DNA from: Pegea sp. RAD2-039
Taxonomy: Eukaryota > Chordata > Thaliacea > Salpida > Salpidae
DNA: 64,000 bases
Reading direction: 5' to 3'
NCBI GenBank assembly: GCA_034620365.1
Contig: JAQGEQ010000379.1
Span: 62,001-126,000, forward strand
Of this stretch, positions 36,241 to 54,214 are shown in pieces. Under the pieces are notes generated by a model. The model was not told the origin of the DNA. It did not search any database and worked only from the letters and a program-made list of their open reading frames with translations. Positions within the stretch are counted from its first letter, which is position 1. Every line of letters begins with the position of its first letter. Made by a program: the position numbers and the translations under genes.

Positions 36241-39200
36241 GTGAATAATTATAAATAATTATTATAAATATATATCAAATAAGTTGTTTGCAGATAATTC
36301 CAAAACTAAATACTGAAATCAGTTAAACTTTTAATCTTTAGCTATCAACTTTTTTCAAAACTCAGAAAGATATTTTTGTTTATCCTTGCCACAAAGCTAT
36401 CCAAAACTATAAATGGACTCAATAATTGTAGGTAGTAAATAGTAGTTACAAGATTAACCTAAATTTGAAGATAACAACTTTTAGTGAATGGTAACAGAGT
36501 TCTAATCATCGTTTAGAGATCTCTTGCTAAAAAAGAAATCCTCATTTTCAGATGTTGAACTTTGATCATTGACATATATTCATCCTGAAAGCAAAATTCA
36601 TCAAAATAATTACTGACTTATGAAAAAGCAGCATTTGAAAAGTAGAAACTAAAAACATCCTCCAAACAACTTTACTGAACAATCACTATTATTGTTTAGC
36701 CAAAAAAACTATTTAGAAATAATAATTTAAAAATTTTATAAGATTATTTACAATATATTTTTTGAACAAGTATAATTATTACTCAAAATCTAAGAATATA
36801 GCTTATTATTATATATAATATATTTTAAAATTATTAAGATAAAATAAATAAAATACTTGCATTTAAAATTAAAAATTAATTTGCCCAGATTGTCATACTA
36901 CCATATGTGTTGTTTATACTTACACAAGCTTATATATAAATCAATAAATTACAAATAAAAAATATTTATTTCAGATTATTGTTCATTAAAGTGATCCTAT
37001 AATTTTAAACATTTATAATTATGCTATTTATGAAAGAGTAACAAATACAAAAAATGTTAAATTTAGAATATTACTGAAAATTATACATAATGTATGGTTG
37101 CAGAAAACAAATAATCATATAGTAAATACAACATATATGACAGCAGAGAATAAACCATAAGGCCTAAAGTTACATTATTTAATATAAGTAGAAAATAGAA
37201 ACACTGCTAAGATAAATTTATACAAAATTATAATAAAGTATGATTTGTCAACAAATTACTCGAATCATATTTCTTTAGCTTAATTGTAAAAGTAGTGACA
37301 GAATTTGATGTAGTAAATAAAAATAAAAACTTTTCAAGATGTTGAGCTTAATCCAATATGATAAAAGAAATTTATACAACTTTAAAATGACCTTAAAATC
37401 TAAAATTAAATTATCAATAAGTAAAATCAATATATGTTACTAAACTTAATTTTTAATTATATTTTATATTATAAGTAATTTTACTAAGATAGATATTTGT
37501 AAATTTAGAAGCAAAATGATAAAATAAATATTTTTATTTATTTATTTTATTTCAGTACATTAATGAAATAATAAATACTCAAAAAGTCAATTTCAACAAT
37601 AAATGTTTATAATAAATACTGAACCACAGAAAAAATTGTTTTATAATTTGTAACTCAAGCAATTTAAACATGATGTTTAACTAACCATTTATATAATAGT
37701 TATATCTCCATTTGTCTTCTAATTTCTTCATCTAAAGATCTAAGAATTCACTTTTCTTCTCATTTTAATCACATTTTTTCATTCTTTTATCAACTATTCT
37801 ACAAAAATAAGTTTTTTTAATTAACCAGTTTTGTGCAAACATAGTTTGTTAAAATCAATTTTAGCCTATTAAGAAAAAAAGCAAAATCATTTTGTGATAA
37901 GCTCTTAAAATCATAAAAAATCTTTGAAATGAAAGTTCTACATGTGAACTGTTTTGAATAAAAAAGGGAATTTTATAACTTTTTTCTAAAATGGCTTTTA
38001 AGTTATCTGGCGTAATAAAATTGTTCTTCAAATATTTATTTTCAAAAAATCTAAATTAAACTAGAATTTAATCATCAATAAAATTTTACTTTTTTATCCA
38101 AAATTTAGAGATTTTTTTATTCCTTTTTCACAGCTTCTAATCGACTTTTACAAAACTATTATTTGTTAGTTTTACGATCTTAAGATAGATAGTTACTTTG
38201 ATCTTTAAAGTCCTAAAAGTTTTAATATTTTATTGCTTTAGAAATGGTAATAGTAATAAACTTTAACTGAAAATAAAATCTTACAGCACGACACAAAACT
38301 ATAAAGTTTTGTTCCAAAGCCTTAAATAAACTGCAAATTTGTTTAAGTGGTTTACATTTGTAAAAAATATTTCGTTTTTTTAAATCCAAGAACTTTATAT
38401 ATGTATATTGATTTATTTTTGGTAAGTTTCTTTATACATATATTTAAAGTAGAATTTTATTTATTCTATTTAAGTAACTTTTTGTTTTTTAAGCTAATAA
38501 GTTTAGAGCTTCTACAGGATTAAGATTTTGATTGAATCAAAGTTTTTATTTTACAAAATTTTAAACTAAATAGTTAAATAATTTTTACGTTTACTTTAAA
38601 CAATTCTAATTTCTTAAAATTTTCGAAATATTTTTATTATGGTTGTGCTACATTGTAAGGTTAAAACTTCCAAATTTCACGTTAGCGATTTTTACTACAT
38701 TATTTATAAAATAGATTTTAATCTTAGTATACAGAATTTAGGGTGAAGACTGTTCAGTTTGGCACGTTTTTATAAAAGCTTATTGTAATCTAGAAAAAAA
38801 TTAAAAAACTTATCTTACGGGCATGTAATCTTCAACAAATATATACTTTTCCAAAACGAGGTTTACACAGGATTAAGTATTTACAATATTTGTAAAACAT
38901 TGTAAGCACTTAAACATTTTTTAAGCATTAAAAACTTAAATAAGAAAATATAACTAGAAATACAAAAAATATTTAAAGGTTCGCTATTCAAAATATATTT
39001 GTAAAGAAAAAACTCTGTTAAAAATAACTGTTGAAAATTGTCAAGAACAAACATACAATAGACATTGTTGTCTAGAACTTAATCGGTTAGACTTAAGTCA
39101 ACATAATTGTTGACAAATCAATTTGTCTATCAGTTGGGAAATCAAAGTAAATATTTTACATTTAAACACCTCTTCAAACTGTTTGAGAAACACTTGACTA

Positions 39201-42200
39201 TTATAGCTTCAACTCAAGCATTTATTTAGAATCAAAACTTGAACAAGTTATTTTATCGTGATTAACTTGCTTTAAAAAATATGATTCAACTTTTATCAGT
39301 TTTGATTTAAAAATTGAGTATCTATTATAATATTGGATATTATAATGTATAATCGCTGAAAGTTTTACAAAAAGTTTATCAGTTGATTTATCAAAATTAT
39401 TTTTAAAACAAAAGTAATTATTTTTGATGGAAATACTTTAGATTAGTAGTCTAATTTTTAACTGTCATCAAAACACTGTACTCATTTGTAAGATGCGAGC
39501 AAATGGATCTCTTTGCGATGATTAATGAGTATACTAAGATATGACGTCATTAGTGATGAAGTAAAATATTTAAAGCATGATATTTAGCTAAGCAAAAAAT
39601 TGTTTGGTATGCATTTGTAATCTTGATGAGTCTAGAAGTTTTGTAGACTTTTAAAGTCTAATTGCTTTTACTGATCCAAATTATCAAATTAAGAAATGTT
39701 TATCAGTCTTACTAGACATCTTGAAAAAAAGTTCTTTTACTCAACTGAAGTGAAATTAGATTTTATTCAAACTCAAATCTTTTAACTTCAACTTAATTAT
39801 TCGAAACTAATAATATTCAGAAATAATAAACCGTTTTAAACTAATCTTAAAATATAAAACATTAGAAAATCTTTTGTATGAGATATAGATTGTGAAATTA
39901 ATCATAAACATGCTAAGATTACTTAAGTAAAAGCTAACTAAAGTAGATTTCATCATTTTTGATTATTTTAAAGTTAATTTCAACTAGATAACTACAATTT
40001 ACTTCATTGATAACACACAAGTTGAAAAACAATAAATTAGCAATTTTAAACCTTAATAACAGCAAAAAACTTAATGATATTTGAGTGTGACTTAAATTTT
40101 TGACCCGAAATTAAATATATATTTCATCTTTTTCATATTTAAAAATGTTTTCTAAACTAGTAATAAATCTTAGAACTCGCGACAATCTTAAAAAAAAGAA
40201 TTATATTTAAAGAACAATTCGCTAATTAATTCAACTTCTCAAAAGTTATTCAATTTAAAAATACAGCTGCGTTAAAAAACTGTTGTTGAAATTAGTTTCC
40301 AAAACACACCACTAATAAAACTGATATAGTTTGTCATTTTTTTGTGTCATCAGATTATGCTGAGATGATTATTTGCTTCTTGGTAGTTCTGTTATACATC
40401 ACTATTAGAATACTTTTTACGTTTTAAATCTGTCTTTTATAACTTAACTTGTTATTAAACAGAAAAAATATGATGAAATCTGAATACAAAAACTTTAAAT
40501 TTTAATTCATTATTAATTTTAAAGATTCAAATTTTCTTTTTTTAATCCTGACATAAAGCCAATGTTTTTGTATTATGATTCTACTTTTTTTAAGATTCTA
40601 AATCATTAATAACATCACCAGCAACAAAACATTTTACAACTTTTCAAAAAATTTGTCTTTAAGCAAAATAGTAATTTTTAAATATTGCCTGGTTTGCAAA
40701 AATGGTTTTTAAAATATTTGCTTATCAGCTTTATAAGTTAAAATATGATGATATTGATTTATGAAAACTTTTTTTATATCATTATAGTTTTCAATTCTTT
40801 ATTTCTAAAATTTTGTTTTAAAATTTTTATATCCGAAAAATAAAACTAAATTTTCAGAAAAAAAGGTAATTGATTACTTTTTAATGAGTTGAAAAAATAA
40901 AGGTAATTATCTCAGATTAAGCAACATTAATTATCTTTATAAGATTTTATAATCTAAATTTTATTATTTATCAAAACATTATTTTTGAGTTTAATTGAAA
41001 CTTCAGTTTTTGTAGAGTTACAATGACTTCAAATATAATTTTTGTTTATTTTGCAAAAATTAAATTACCTTATATCACGTTCTAACTTTCCAGATGAATT
41101 TCTGTAAGCTTGCAATTTTTATCAATTTAATATTTTAGTAATTTGTATATTAAAAAGTTTTCTATCTTCTATAAAATTTTTCTCATTTTTATTAAATTAT
41201 AAATTTTATTAAAAAATTAAAAGTTTTAATTAAATAAATTGTTAAGTTTTAAAAACAATTATAAGAAATTCAATTTTAGAAATTATATCAAGTTTGATTT
41301 ATTTAAATGCATTTAATCCGTATTTTGATTACAATCTAATCGGCTAAAATATCTTAAGTTTGACTTTAATGTTTATACCAACTTTTTTCATAATTTATAT
41401 TTTTTTTAATTTTTATGAAATGTTTTATCTAAGTGATAAATGAAATTTAGAAATAATAATAAAAATACATAAATATTATCTATTTTCATACATTGAGGAA
41501 AATATTTAATTAAAACTTGAAAAATAAAAAACTTTATCTAGATTTTAAAAATGAAGATTCCTCTAAGTTTTTTTAATCTCCAAATCTTGAGTTAATCATC
41601 ATTTTTTTACACGATTCGAAAAATACTTTTTAAACCTTTTTCTTTTTTTTTCTGTCTTTACGTCTTATTTATTCACATACACCAATAAATGAAACCATAT
41701 GATGTAAGTTACTTCGATACTTGTTCAATTGCTCAATCATTTAATAAGTTAGTAGATTTTAGTAAAAGTTGTAAAATAAATTCAATTTGAATCGGAAATT
41801 TTTCATTTTTACAAACTTTTATTTTTTTCAATCTGTTTCTTTCAATTACCTTTTTTCAATTTTCAATTGATTAGGTTAATTTTAAATATAAAAATTATTT
41901 AGGTTTGCTGTTTAAAAGTAAATGGTAAAAGTATTAAAATATTTACTTAATTTTTTGTTAATTTATTCTTTGATTGTTTTTTTATTTTTAAAGTATATTA
42001 CGTTTTTATAAATGAAATTAATCTAATAAATCTTTGCAATTTTATTTTTAGATATTTAAATATAAAAAACTGCTTTATAGAACTTTTTATATTAAAGAAA
42101 TTAAATCTAAATAAATCTAATTTAGTTTACCAAAATATTTAAAGTGCGGTTACCATAAAACTATTTTAATATACACAGCAATCATGATAAACAATTCTCG

Positions 42201-43150
42201 TGAAAAAAGCATGAAACTTGATAACTTATCAGTTTTTTCAAACATTAATTATTGAAGTCAAACTTTTCAAGTATTTAGAAGCTTTTAGTCAACTATTATT
42301 TTGCTTTTTATAAAACTTTTATATTAAGTGAATAACTTTAATTCATTTTTTGTTTGCTAGGGCCAATTTTTAACATTGTTTGCTTTCTGGTAGCTAAGCA
42401 AATATTGTTTTAAAGAAGTTTTAGAAGCTAATATAAAATTGTATGCTACAAACTGTGAATAGATAAAATCTTAGAATTTATATTTTCAGTTGGGGCCTCC
42501 CCCTCAAATTTGATAAATTATTTGTATTATTTACTTTATAACTTCAAATTATATTAGTTAATTTTTTATAAATATTTTTGTTTTTATAATAAATGTTTAT
42601 ATCAGTTGTATTTTTTAATCACACAGTTTTAGTCTAAATAATTTCTGTTTTTAAAAAGTGAGATGTGTTTTCAACTCTTTATAATTCTTAAAAGTAAACA
42701 TATGTTTTAAACTTTGACACCTTCTTATTAAAATTATATTTTTATCGTATAAATATATATTTATGTATTCGTATTTAAGAAATCGATTTTAGTGAATATC
42801 TAAATAAAAACTTATTAATATTTTAAGTTACAAATATTTTTGTTTGTTTTTTAGAGCTTTAAATTTTAAATTTATTCTTAATTCAAATTGGAATTATGCA
42901 TCTCATATTTTGTAAGTTCAATTGTTATTATTTAATCTCATTCTAAGTAAATAAAAATTTATATAATTTAATGAAATTTAATACTTTTCAACATTTCATA
43001 AAACTTTGAAGAACTTCTTTTTAAATTAATCTAAATAATTTACCAAAAAACCCTAAAAATTAATTCCCAAAAAAAATTCCCAATTTAAAAAACAAACTAA
43101 ATTTTTCTCCAAATATTTCTTGAATCTTTAACATCATCTTCTGACGTCAT
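36241..43150. other. Long AT-rich gene-poor region
   Basis: Nearly 7 kb without a recognisable coding frame or RNA. It holds a diverged copy of the dispersed repeat at about 37130-37330 and an isolated TGACGTCA at 39542. The 5' exon(s) of the membrane-protein gene starting at 43153 may lie here but could not be found. Confidence 0.45.
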
Positions 43151-43152
43151 AG

Positions 43153-44240
43153 ATACATTACTGCTTCTATTATCTTCTGGATCAAGTGAAAGATGTCCAT
43201 CCTGTCCAGCATCTTTATGTCCTGGAGAAGTTTTTACTGACTGTTCAAATGTTCCTGCTCTTGCAAAACTGTAAGTGAAAAGTTGATGACATCACAACGA
43301 TGACGTCACTTATTAATGACGTAGAACAAAGATTGTGCTGATGGCTGGAAATGTGACAATGAAGACTGCCTGTTTACAAATTGCGATTTAGTTTGTGTTA
43401 AAGGTGAGTCCTCTATGACGTCATCACAGCATTAAAGTTATCTTGATTTTTTAGCCATTTGAAAAAAAAGCCATTTTGGTGTCTTTAATCATGGCTAAGA
43501 TTTACTTTTTTTTAATTAATAACGTCACTTGAATCTGTTTTTTAACTCGTGTTTAATCAAGCATATCTAGTTATAAAAAGAAACTTAAAAAGTAGCTGTG
43601 ACGTCATTAAAAAATCGTCGAATCACAAATCTTTGTTTTAGACGGTTGTGTTGAGTATTGTAACACTGAAATACTTTGTGGGAACTTCCAATGTCATAAG
43701 GATCCGACTGCCAAATGTGTAGTTGATCGTTGCTCTTGTAAAGCTTCATTTGTAGACGCCAATGGTAACGAACCAAAATGTTTAGATGGTAAGTTGCCAT
43801 GACAACCACTATTTACGTCACTCACTGTTTGATGACGTCATAAGGACCTGAAGTTGCTGAACCGCCTCCTGATTGGTTTCCACCTATGGAGGTTACCACG
43901 ACAACAGAACAAGCCAACGTTACCATGGCAACTAATAGATCAAGTGAAGGACTTCGAAGCTGGACTATTTTCATTATTATTCCATTAGCGATAATAGCTG
44001 TAGCTGCAGTTATTTCTGCTTTGGTTTTGTGGCAGGTGATGACGTCATTAATGCGTGATGACGTCATACTGACGAAGGTTTTTTTTTAGAAACTGTGGAA
44101 GAAAAGAAATAGTAAAAAAAAGAATGAAAGTTTACAGGTTTGTGATTGGACGATATTTGCAGTTTTTTGATTGGTTTGTTTGACAGGAGGAATCATTAAA
44201 ACCTCTCAATACCAAAAATGACGTCATAGTTGTCGTTTGA
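43153..44240 (+). CDS. Cysteine-rich type I membrane protein with possible PDZ-binding tail, 6 exons, 5' partial
   Basis: Exons: 43153-43270, 43325-43403, 43642-43788, 43845-44035, 44090-44137 and 44187-44240 (TGA); introns have GT-AG ends. The first exon reads TLLLLLSSGSSERC, probably the end of a signal peptide whose start is in an unseen exon, then CPSCPASLCPGEVFTDC. Exon 2 gives NKDCADGWKCDNEDCLFTNC; exon 3 gives CNTEILCGNFQCHKDP and CVVDRCSCKASF. Exon 4 has a proline/threonine stalk, an N-glycosylation site (NVT) and a membrane helix WTIFIIIPLAIIAVAAVISA. Exons 5-6 encode a basic juxtamembrane KLWKKRNSKKK and a tail ending DVIVVV. From exon 2 on all phases agree; exon 1 to exon 2 is off by one base (see findings). 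No known family recognised; the domain resembles small cysteine-rich extracellular modules only in general. Confidence 0.75.
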
Positions 44241-47200
44241 TTGATGACGTCATTCCTTACTTGCCAAAATACAAATAAAGAACCAAAATCATTTTCATGG
44301 GGTTATTTATTGGATGTGACGTCACGCGTGCTTATGACGTCATCAGGATTGCAGTATTTCTTCGTCATGTGGCAAAACTTTCATTTCAGGGATTTTCCCC
44401 AAATTTTTAAACCTTCAAAATTTTCCTTTTTAGTTTTTTTTTTCACTTTTTTTTTTTGGTGCTTTTTTCGCGTGCGTGTGTGACGTCATCATTTAATGAC
44501 ATCATTGATGTTCAAAACTTCTTTTTTTTTTCGCTGGATATTGTGATTTTCTATTAAAGTAGTATTTTATGTTTGTTTCAATTAGAGATTATCTGATGAT
44601 GTCATAAAACGCGATCTTTTATAGTATGACGTCATCGTATGCTAATTAAAGCACTTTTGAAGTTCTCTATTTTTTTTTAGTTGAAAAAAAACTCGTAAAA
44701 AATGTTGCAGTTGAAATAAATTCTTTTTTTAAATAAACAAATTTTTTTTGTTATTTGAAATAGAAGCTAGTTGGATATAAACAGATTTAAAAATCAAAGT
44801 TAATTGCTTAATTTCATCACCTCTTGGATAGAATTCAAAAAGTTCTTTTTTTAATCGGATTAATATTGACTTGATCAACGAATCAAGTCTTTAAAGATGA
44901 TTTTAAGGTGCTAGAGACACAAAATCTTTTCTTAATCGTCTTTAAGGAGCTGATAAAGATTGAAATTTTGATAGTTTGAATAATTTGGTTTCAGAATTTG
45001 GATATTTTCTTTATTAATATTTGTTAAAAATAAATCTAGAAACTTTTATTGGTTTCTTAGCTGAATCCTAAACTTTTTTAATTTTAAAATTCAAAAAAAT
45101 TAGAAATACGAGAAAAAATATTATTTATTTTTAGTATTAATGAATTGTTTATAGAATTAATAAATATTTATTTGAAGTTATCAAAACGAGGGTTTCTAGA
45201 TTATTTGTTAAAAAATTAGAAAAGGTATTTTGATGTTTTTAGTAAATGTAAAAAAAAGTTTTTACAGACTGGATGTTTCAAAACTTCAATTTGAAAACTT
45301 TTCAAAAAGTAGAATCGATGACGTCATCAGCGCTAATCAAAGTTCCATTCTGTTGAAATCACCAAAATCTTAAAAGCTACTTTCATGTGTGACGTCATAA
45401 TCTGCACAGGCCTCATGACGTAATTTGTTGTTTTTATGGCTCTGTGTAAATTTATCAATTAGTTAATTAAACTCTTTATCATGGGGAATTCCCTTTTTCA
45501 TTCATAAAACATTTGAGGTAGTATTAATTGTGTTCATATGAAGCATGCCTAAACGGAATCTTTGAATTTAAAGATTAAATTAAGAAGTAATTAAAAGTTA
45601 ATTTTTCAATTTTATTAATTCTAAATCTAATTAATCAATCAACTGAAAAACACAATTAATTACATTTAAAGAAAAAATTGCTTATTTCTGTTTTAATGAT
45701 GACGTAAGTAATGAGATCGTCATTTGATTTTGTCAAATATATAGTGATTAGTTGCCATACCAACCAAAATTGTAGATAAAAAATTAAAACTGTAATTTGT
45801 AGCAGAGTCAGCTTGACGTCATTAACTTTTCTGCAACGTCATCATCAATTATTCATGGCAACAAAGAGTTGTAATTGGAGTTGTCCTGGTGGTTGCCATG
45901 GCACCCAAAAAACTTCATCGATTTTAAGGTCTTCCACCTAATATGTCGTTATTTAGGAGTCAAAAACGCAGATGACGTCACCATGGAACGTTTTCTAAAA
46001 GAAAATTTTTGTGTTTGAAATTCAAATTCGCCCAAAAATAGGTATTGAGCGTGTGCACTGATGCATAACAAAGTCACGTGATTACACAAATGCTACCGTT
46101 TTAAATTGACACTTTATTGAAAGTTAGCAGTAATTTAACCCGTGACGTCATCAATTGCTTCAAAAATTTTTTTTGGTTCTGTTTATTTTTGTTTATTTTT
46201 TCTGGATTTAAACCATTTATGGTTTATTTTTTTGCAAAATCGCTTTTTTTTTATAGTTTAAAAATAACTTTTGAAATAAGAAAAAAATTTTGAATTTAAT
46301 TTTGATAAATTTTTCGGAAAATTTCTTAATTTTTTGAGTCAATCAAAAAATTGAAATAAAAGTTTGAATTTTTTGACATCATAAAATTTCAAAAAGTTTT
46401 TTTTATTCGTTCACTATTAAAACAATTCTCAAAGTTTTATTTTTAGAAGCAATTTATGGCGCTTAGGTTTATTCAAGTCAAATTCAATATTAAATATCAG
46501 AAAACTAAAAACAAAATTTTCAAATAGCTGTGATTGGTTAATTTTGCAACTTTGAATAAAATAATTGTTTAACCGATAAATTTAATGACTTTGAAGTTAC
46601 CACTAAATTTTTTTTTGATTTGTAACTAAATACAGAAATAATTTAAAATCTTCAACAAAATCAGAATAATAAATATTTCATTTTTTTTCATTTTTAAACT
46701 TTTAGGTTTAAAAATTTTTCTTATTAATATATTTATTAATTATTTAATTTTAATTTAAATAAAATAATTATTTTTTTCGATTAGTTATATATTATTACTT
46801 CAACTTTATTTATTTAAACACAAATAATTTATAATAAAATATTTCCACTCGATTTTTATAATAATAAATAAATAATTAATAAATAATATTTCATTTTTAT
46901 ATTTAAATTATACGAAGAAAAATTGATAAAATCTCCAGAAAAATTAACAGAAAATTTACTGAGTTAAATTATTTGTTTAATTTCCTAAAAGTTAAAAATT
47001 AACAGAAAATTGAGTCTTTTGTCACGTGACAGAAATGAAAATTTACGTTTAAAAAATATCAGCTTTTTAAAAAGTTTAAAAAAAAATTTTTTTGGAAACT
47101 CTAAAAGTCGGGAAAAAAATTCAAAAAATTTGAAAAACTTTTTTAAAAATTTGTTTAGTATTTAGAAGTAAGTTGTGAAACAAAATTCGTTCTGTTTTTT

Positions 47201-50200
47201 TTATCAGTTTAACTAAATTTAAATTCAAATAATAAAAAAAATAATTTCAATAAAAGTAATTTATTCTTTTTCTAAATTTGACCATTTTAAAAAAATTCAT
47301 TTTTCAAAATTTGTAAAAATAGTTTCAAAAAATAAGAAAATTTTGACAAAAAAATCCTCAAAATGAAAGTGTTCGAAAATAGTTTAAATTATTTAAACTT
47401 TTACAAAAAAAAAATATTCATTTATGTAAATTTAAATAAAAAAATATCTATTTAATCATATTTGATTAAAAATTTTTAATTTTGATTTTATAATTGTAAG
47501 TTTTTCCAGATTTACAAATCTAATTAGTCTATAATCTCATTAAAGCTACTTCCATATTGCCTGGGTGTAGGTGGTCTGATTTGAAAAACATTTGCTATTC
47601 ACCCTTTAAAAAGAATTTTAATTAAGTCATAAAGAATAAGTAAATTTGTCTATTTGAAAAATGTTATCTACATTAATATCTAAATGATGACGTCATGCAT
47701 ACATTGAAGGTTGCTTAGTTACGCTTGAAAAATTTTTGCTTTTTGAATCAGTGTGACAACAGCTAAATTCGTTGTTATGACAACCATTAAATTTCGGAAA
47801 TTTAAGTTACGTGACTAGATATTTATTTGTTTAAATTCAATTAAAAAGTTACTTTTTTAGTTCGATTTATAACTAAATTTGAAAATATTTTAACGCCTAA
47901 ATTGTTCTGGAGTTTTATTTTTAAAACAGTTTTAAATTTTTTATTTAAAAATCCAGAAAATAGATGAAATTTTTTAAAAGCTAAAAATATATTTTAGTTT
48001 CTGATCAACAACTTTGTCACCTAAAATGTTTGACGTTATTTAAACATAAAGAATCAAACTTTTAAAAGAAAAAAATTGAATTTAGTTTAAAACATCTTTT
48101 TTTTTTAACTTTTATTTGTATAAAAATAGTTTTTTATTGTATTTAGTTCTATGCAGAAATATGTTACAACTAAAAAATGTTTAGATTATTACAAAATGGA
48201 TTTAAAGAACAAAAAGTAAGTTTTTATAATATGACGTCAAAGCTATTTAAACATTTTTAAGAAACCCTGAAATTTAAAATCAATAACATTTTGCTCTTTA
48301 TCACCATCTAGCGGAATTATTTTTAAAAGTTTGTTTTTCAACTTCAATTTGATTTTATATTTTTTTCAAATTATCAGATATAATTAGAATAAATACTTAG
48401 TAAAATAAACAATTTTTATTTCTAAGTCAATTTTGAATAATTTGAATAATTTATAACTGAATAATATTTCAATTCCTAATTATTTTTAAATACTTTTATG
48501 AAAGATAAAAAACCTCAATTTTGAAAATCTGTCAAATTACTTTTAAATAAAATTAAAGTTTAAAGCATTTCATTTAAATTAATTTTTATAATTAACTTCC
48601 CGAATCAGGTATGCTTTGTCAGTTTAACATTTCCCAGGTGTTATTTAAAAATATTTTAAACCAATTTTCGACTGTTTCAAAAACTTCACTGAACAAAAAC
48701 ACATTTCTTGTGCAGTGAAGCATGACGATTTTCAAAATCAACTTTTGATTGATATTTTAAATCCTTCAACACTTCTATTTATCTTTATCAAATTTTCTTA
48801 CAAAGGTCTTTCAGATACTTTGTTAAAGATTTTACTTCTAATTTTTTTTATTTTTAACATAAAATTCAGGGTTTTAAAATACTAAATTAGTTTTTTTAGT
48901 ATTTTTTAAGTCCAAATTTTAGTCATAAAAATCACTTTTAAAAATTTTAGATTACCAAACTTTAATTTTAATCTGTTTTAAAACAAATAAATGAATTATT
49001 CATTTATTAAAGCATTAAACTATATTAAAAGAAACTACAATTAAACAAAAACAATATCAAGCTAAATATGTTGGAAAGTTTTTAAAGAATTACAAAAAAG
49101 TGTTTTTTATTTTAACTATGTATACTAAATAATTTGAAATTTTAAAATCAGACTTAATTACATCAAACATTATTTAGAAATTTTTGCAAATGTTTTTATA
49201 ACATTATTTAGAAATAATCTTTCAACATTTTTAGTTGGAATTTTTAAAGTATAAAAATGAAATAATTAAATTAGAGCAAAAAAAAATTGATGTTGAAAGT
49301 TTTTTTAAATGATTTGAATATAACTTTTTAGCTATATTAGAAATATAGAAATTGGAAAAAAAAAATTAAATTTTTACGATTAATTGCATAAAAATGAAAT
49401 ATTTTAACCTTTTTTATTCCGCAATTTAAAAATAATCAATAAAATAATTGGTTTAAATGTTTGATAGACAAATTTATTTACAATTTTCTTTAAAAATAGA
49501 AAAAGATTATTTTAAATGTTAAATGAAAAAACAAAGTTTTGAGATTTTCATTTTATTTCCAAAATACTAAAAAATAAACGAGTAATTTCTAACATGAAAA
49601 AGTTGATAAAGGGTAAAAATCATGCAAAAAAAATTTGACTTTCAGTTTGTTTTATCAGAATCATTAAACAGAAGGCTCTTTGTTCACTAACACGTGACCA
49701 CCGGCTATAAGGTCATGGTTGAGTGATTAAACCGTTGAAATATAATGAAAAAAATGGTTGCATTCAAAAATGGCCGAGTGATTTTGATTTTAAACTTATG
49801 CTTCGACATTTTAAGCATGATTTAAAACCATTTTATACAAATTTGTGATTTTAAAGTAACAAATTTTCGATTTTATTGATTTAAAAAGCTAAAAGACACG
49901 TTTAATCCAAACCACAAAAACTTTTTATACTATTTTCAATATTTCAAAACCGTTAATTTGATGTTTTCTTCCACTTGAGGCGCTGTCACAACAACTCCTT
50001 TGTTCTTATCTTTAAGCAAACAACAGCTATTAACGACGTCATCACCACTTAATAGCCGCGATATTCGTCAAATGACGTCATCATCTTCCATTTTTAACTT
50101 TCTTAATCAACGCCATTTTACTTGGAGACCATTTTGGTTAATATTTAGTCCGTTTTAATGACGTCATCATAATTATTTTTTTCGGTTCTGCAGACATTTT

Positions 50201-50540
50201 TGATGTTTTGGGATAATATGGCCGTTTTCGGTTTAAACGCTGAAAATATTTTTTTTTCCTTTTTTTGAATTGTGGTTTCGATTTTTAACATTTTTTTGTT
50301 GAAAAAGATTTTCTGGCTAATAATAAAATGGTTTTCAATTTGAACATTTTGAAAGTGAATTATCAATCAATAATTAAAATATTTTTTATTACAAATTAAA
50401 ATGAAATCTTCATTCTTTTAAATTACTTTCACAAAAAAAAATTGCAAAAAATAGAAAAAAAACCACCAAAAAAAAGACGTCATACGAGTTAAGAAATTGC
50501 CATGGAAACATGCACAATAGTGACGTCATAAGTCGCGTTG
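44241..50540. other. Intergenic, TGACGTCA-rich at both ends, AT-rich centre
   Basis: 44300-46150 carries many TGACGTCA octamers (for example near 44320, 44480, 44625, 45315, 45390, 45975, 46142). 47690 and 48232 have single ones, and 50037-50165 has a further cluster. Near 49690-50130 there are several GCCATTTT/AAAATGG strings. No coding frame or RNA recognised. Confidence 0.45.
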
Positions 50541-50546
50541 ATGACC

Positions 50547-54207
<3,661 letters not shown>

Positions 54208-54214
54208 CTGTAAA

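Noticed and set aside
43822-44089. Minus frame opposite the membrane-helix exon
   Set aside because: Antisense shadow; the plus strand has consistent splice sites, a helix and matching phases.
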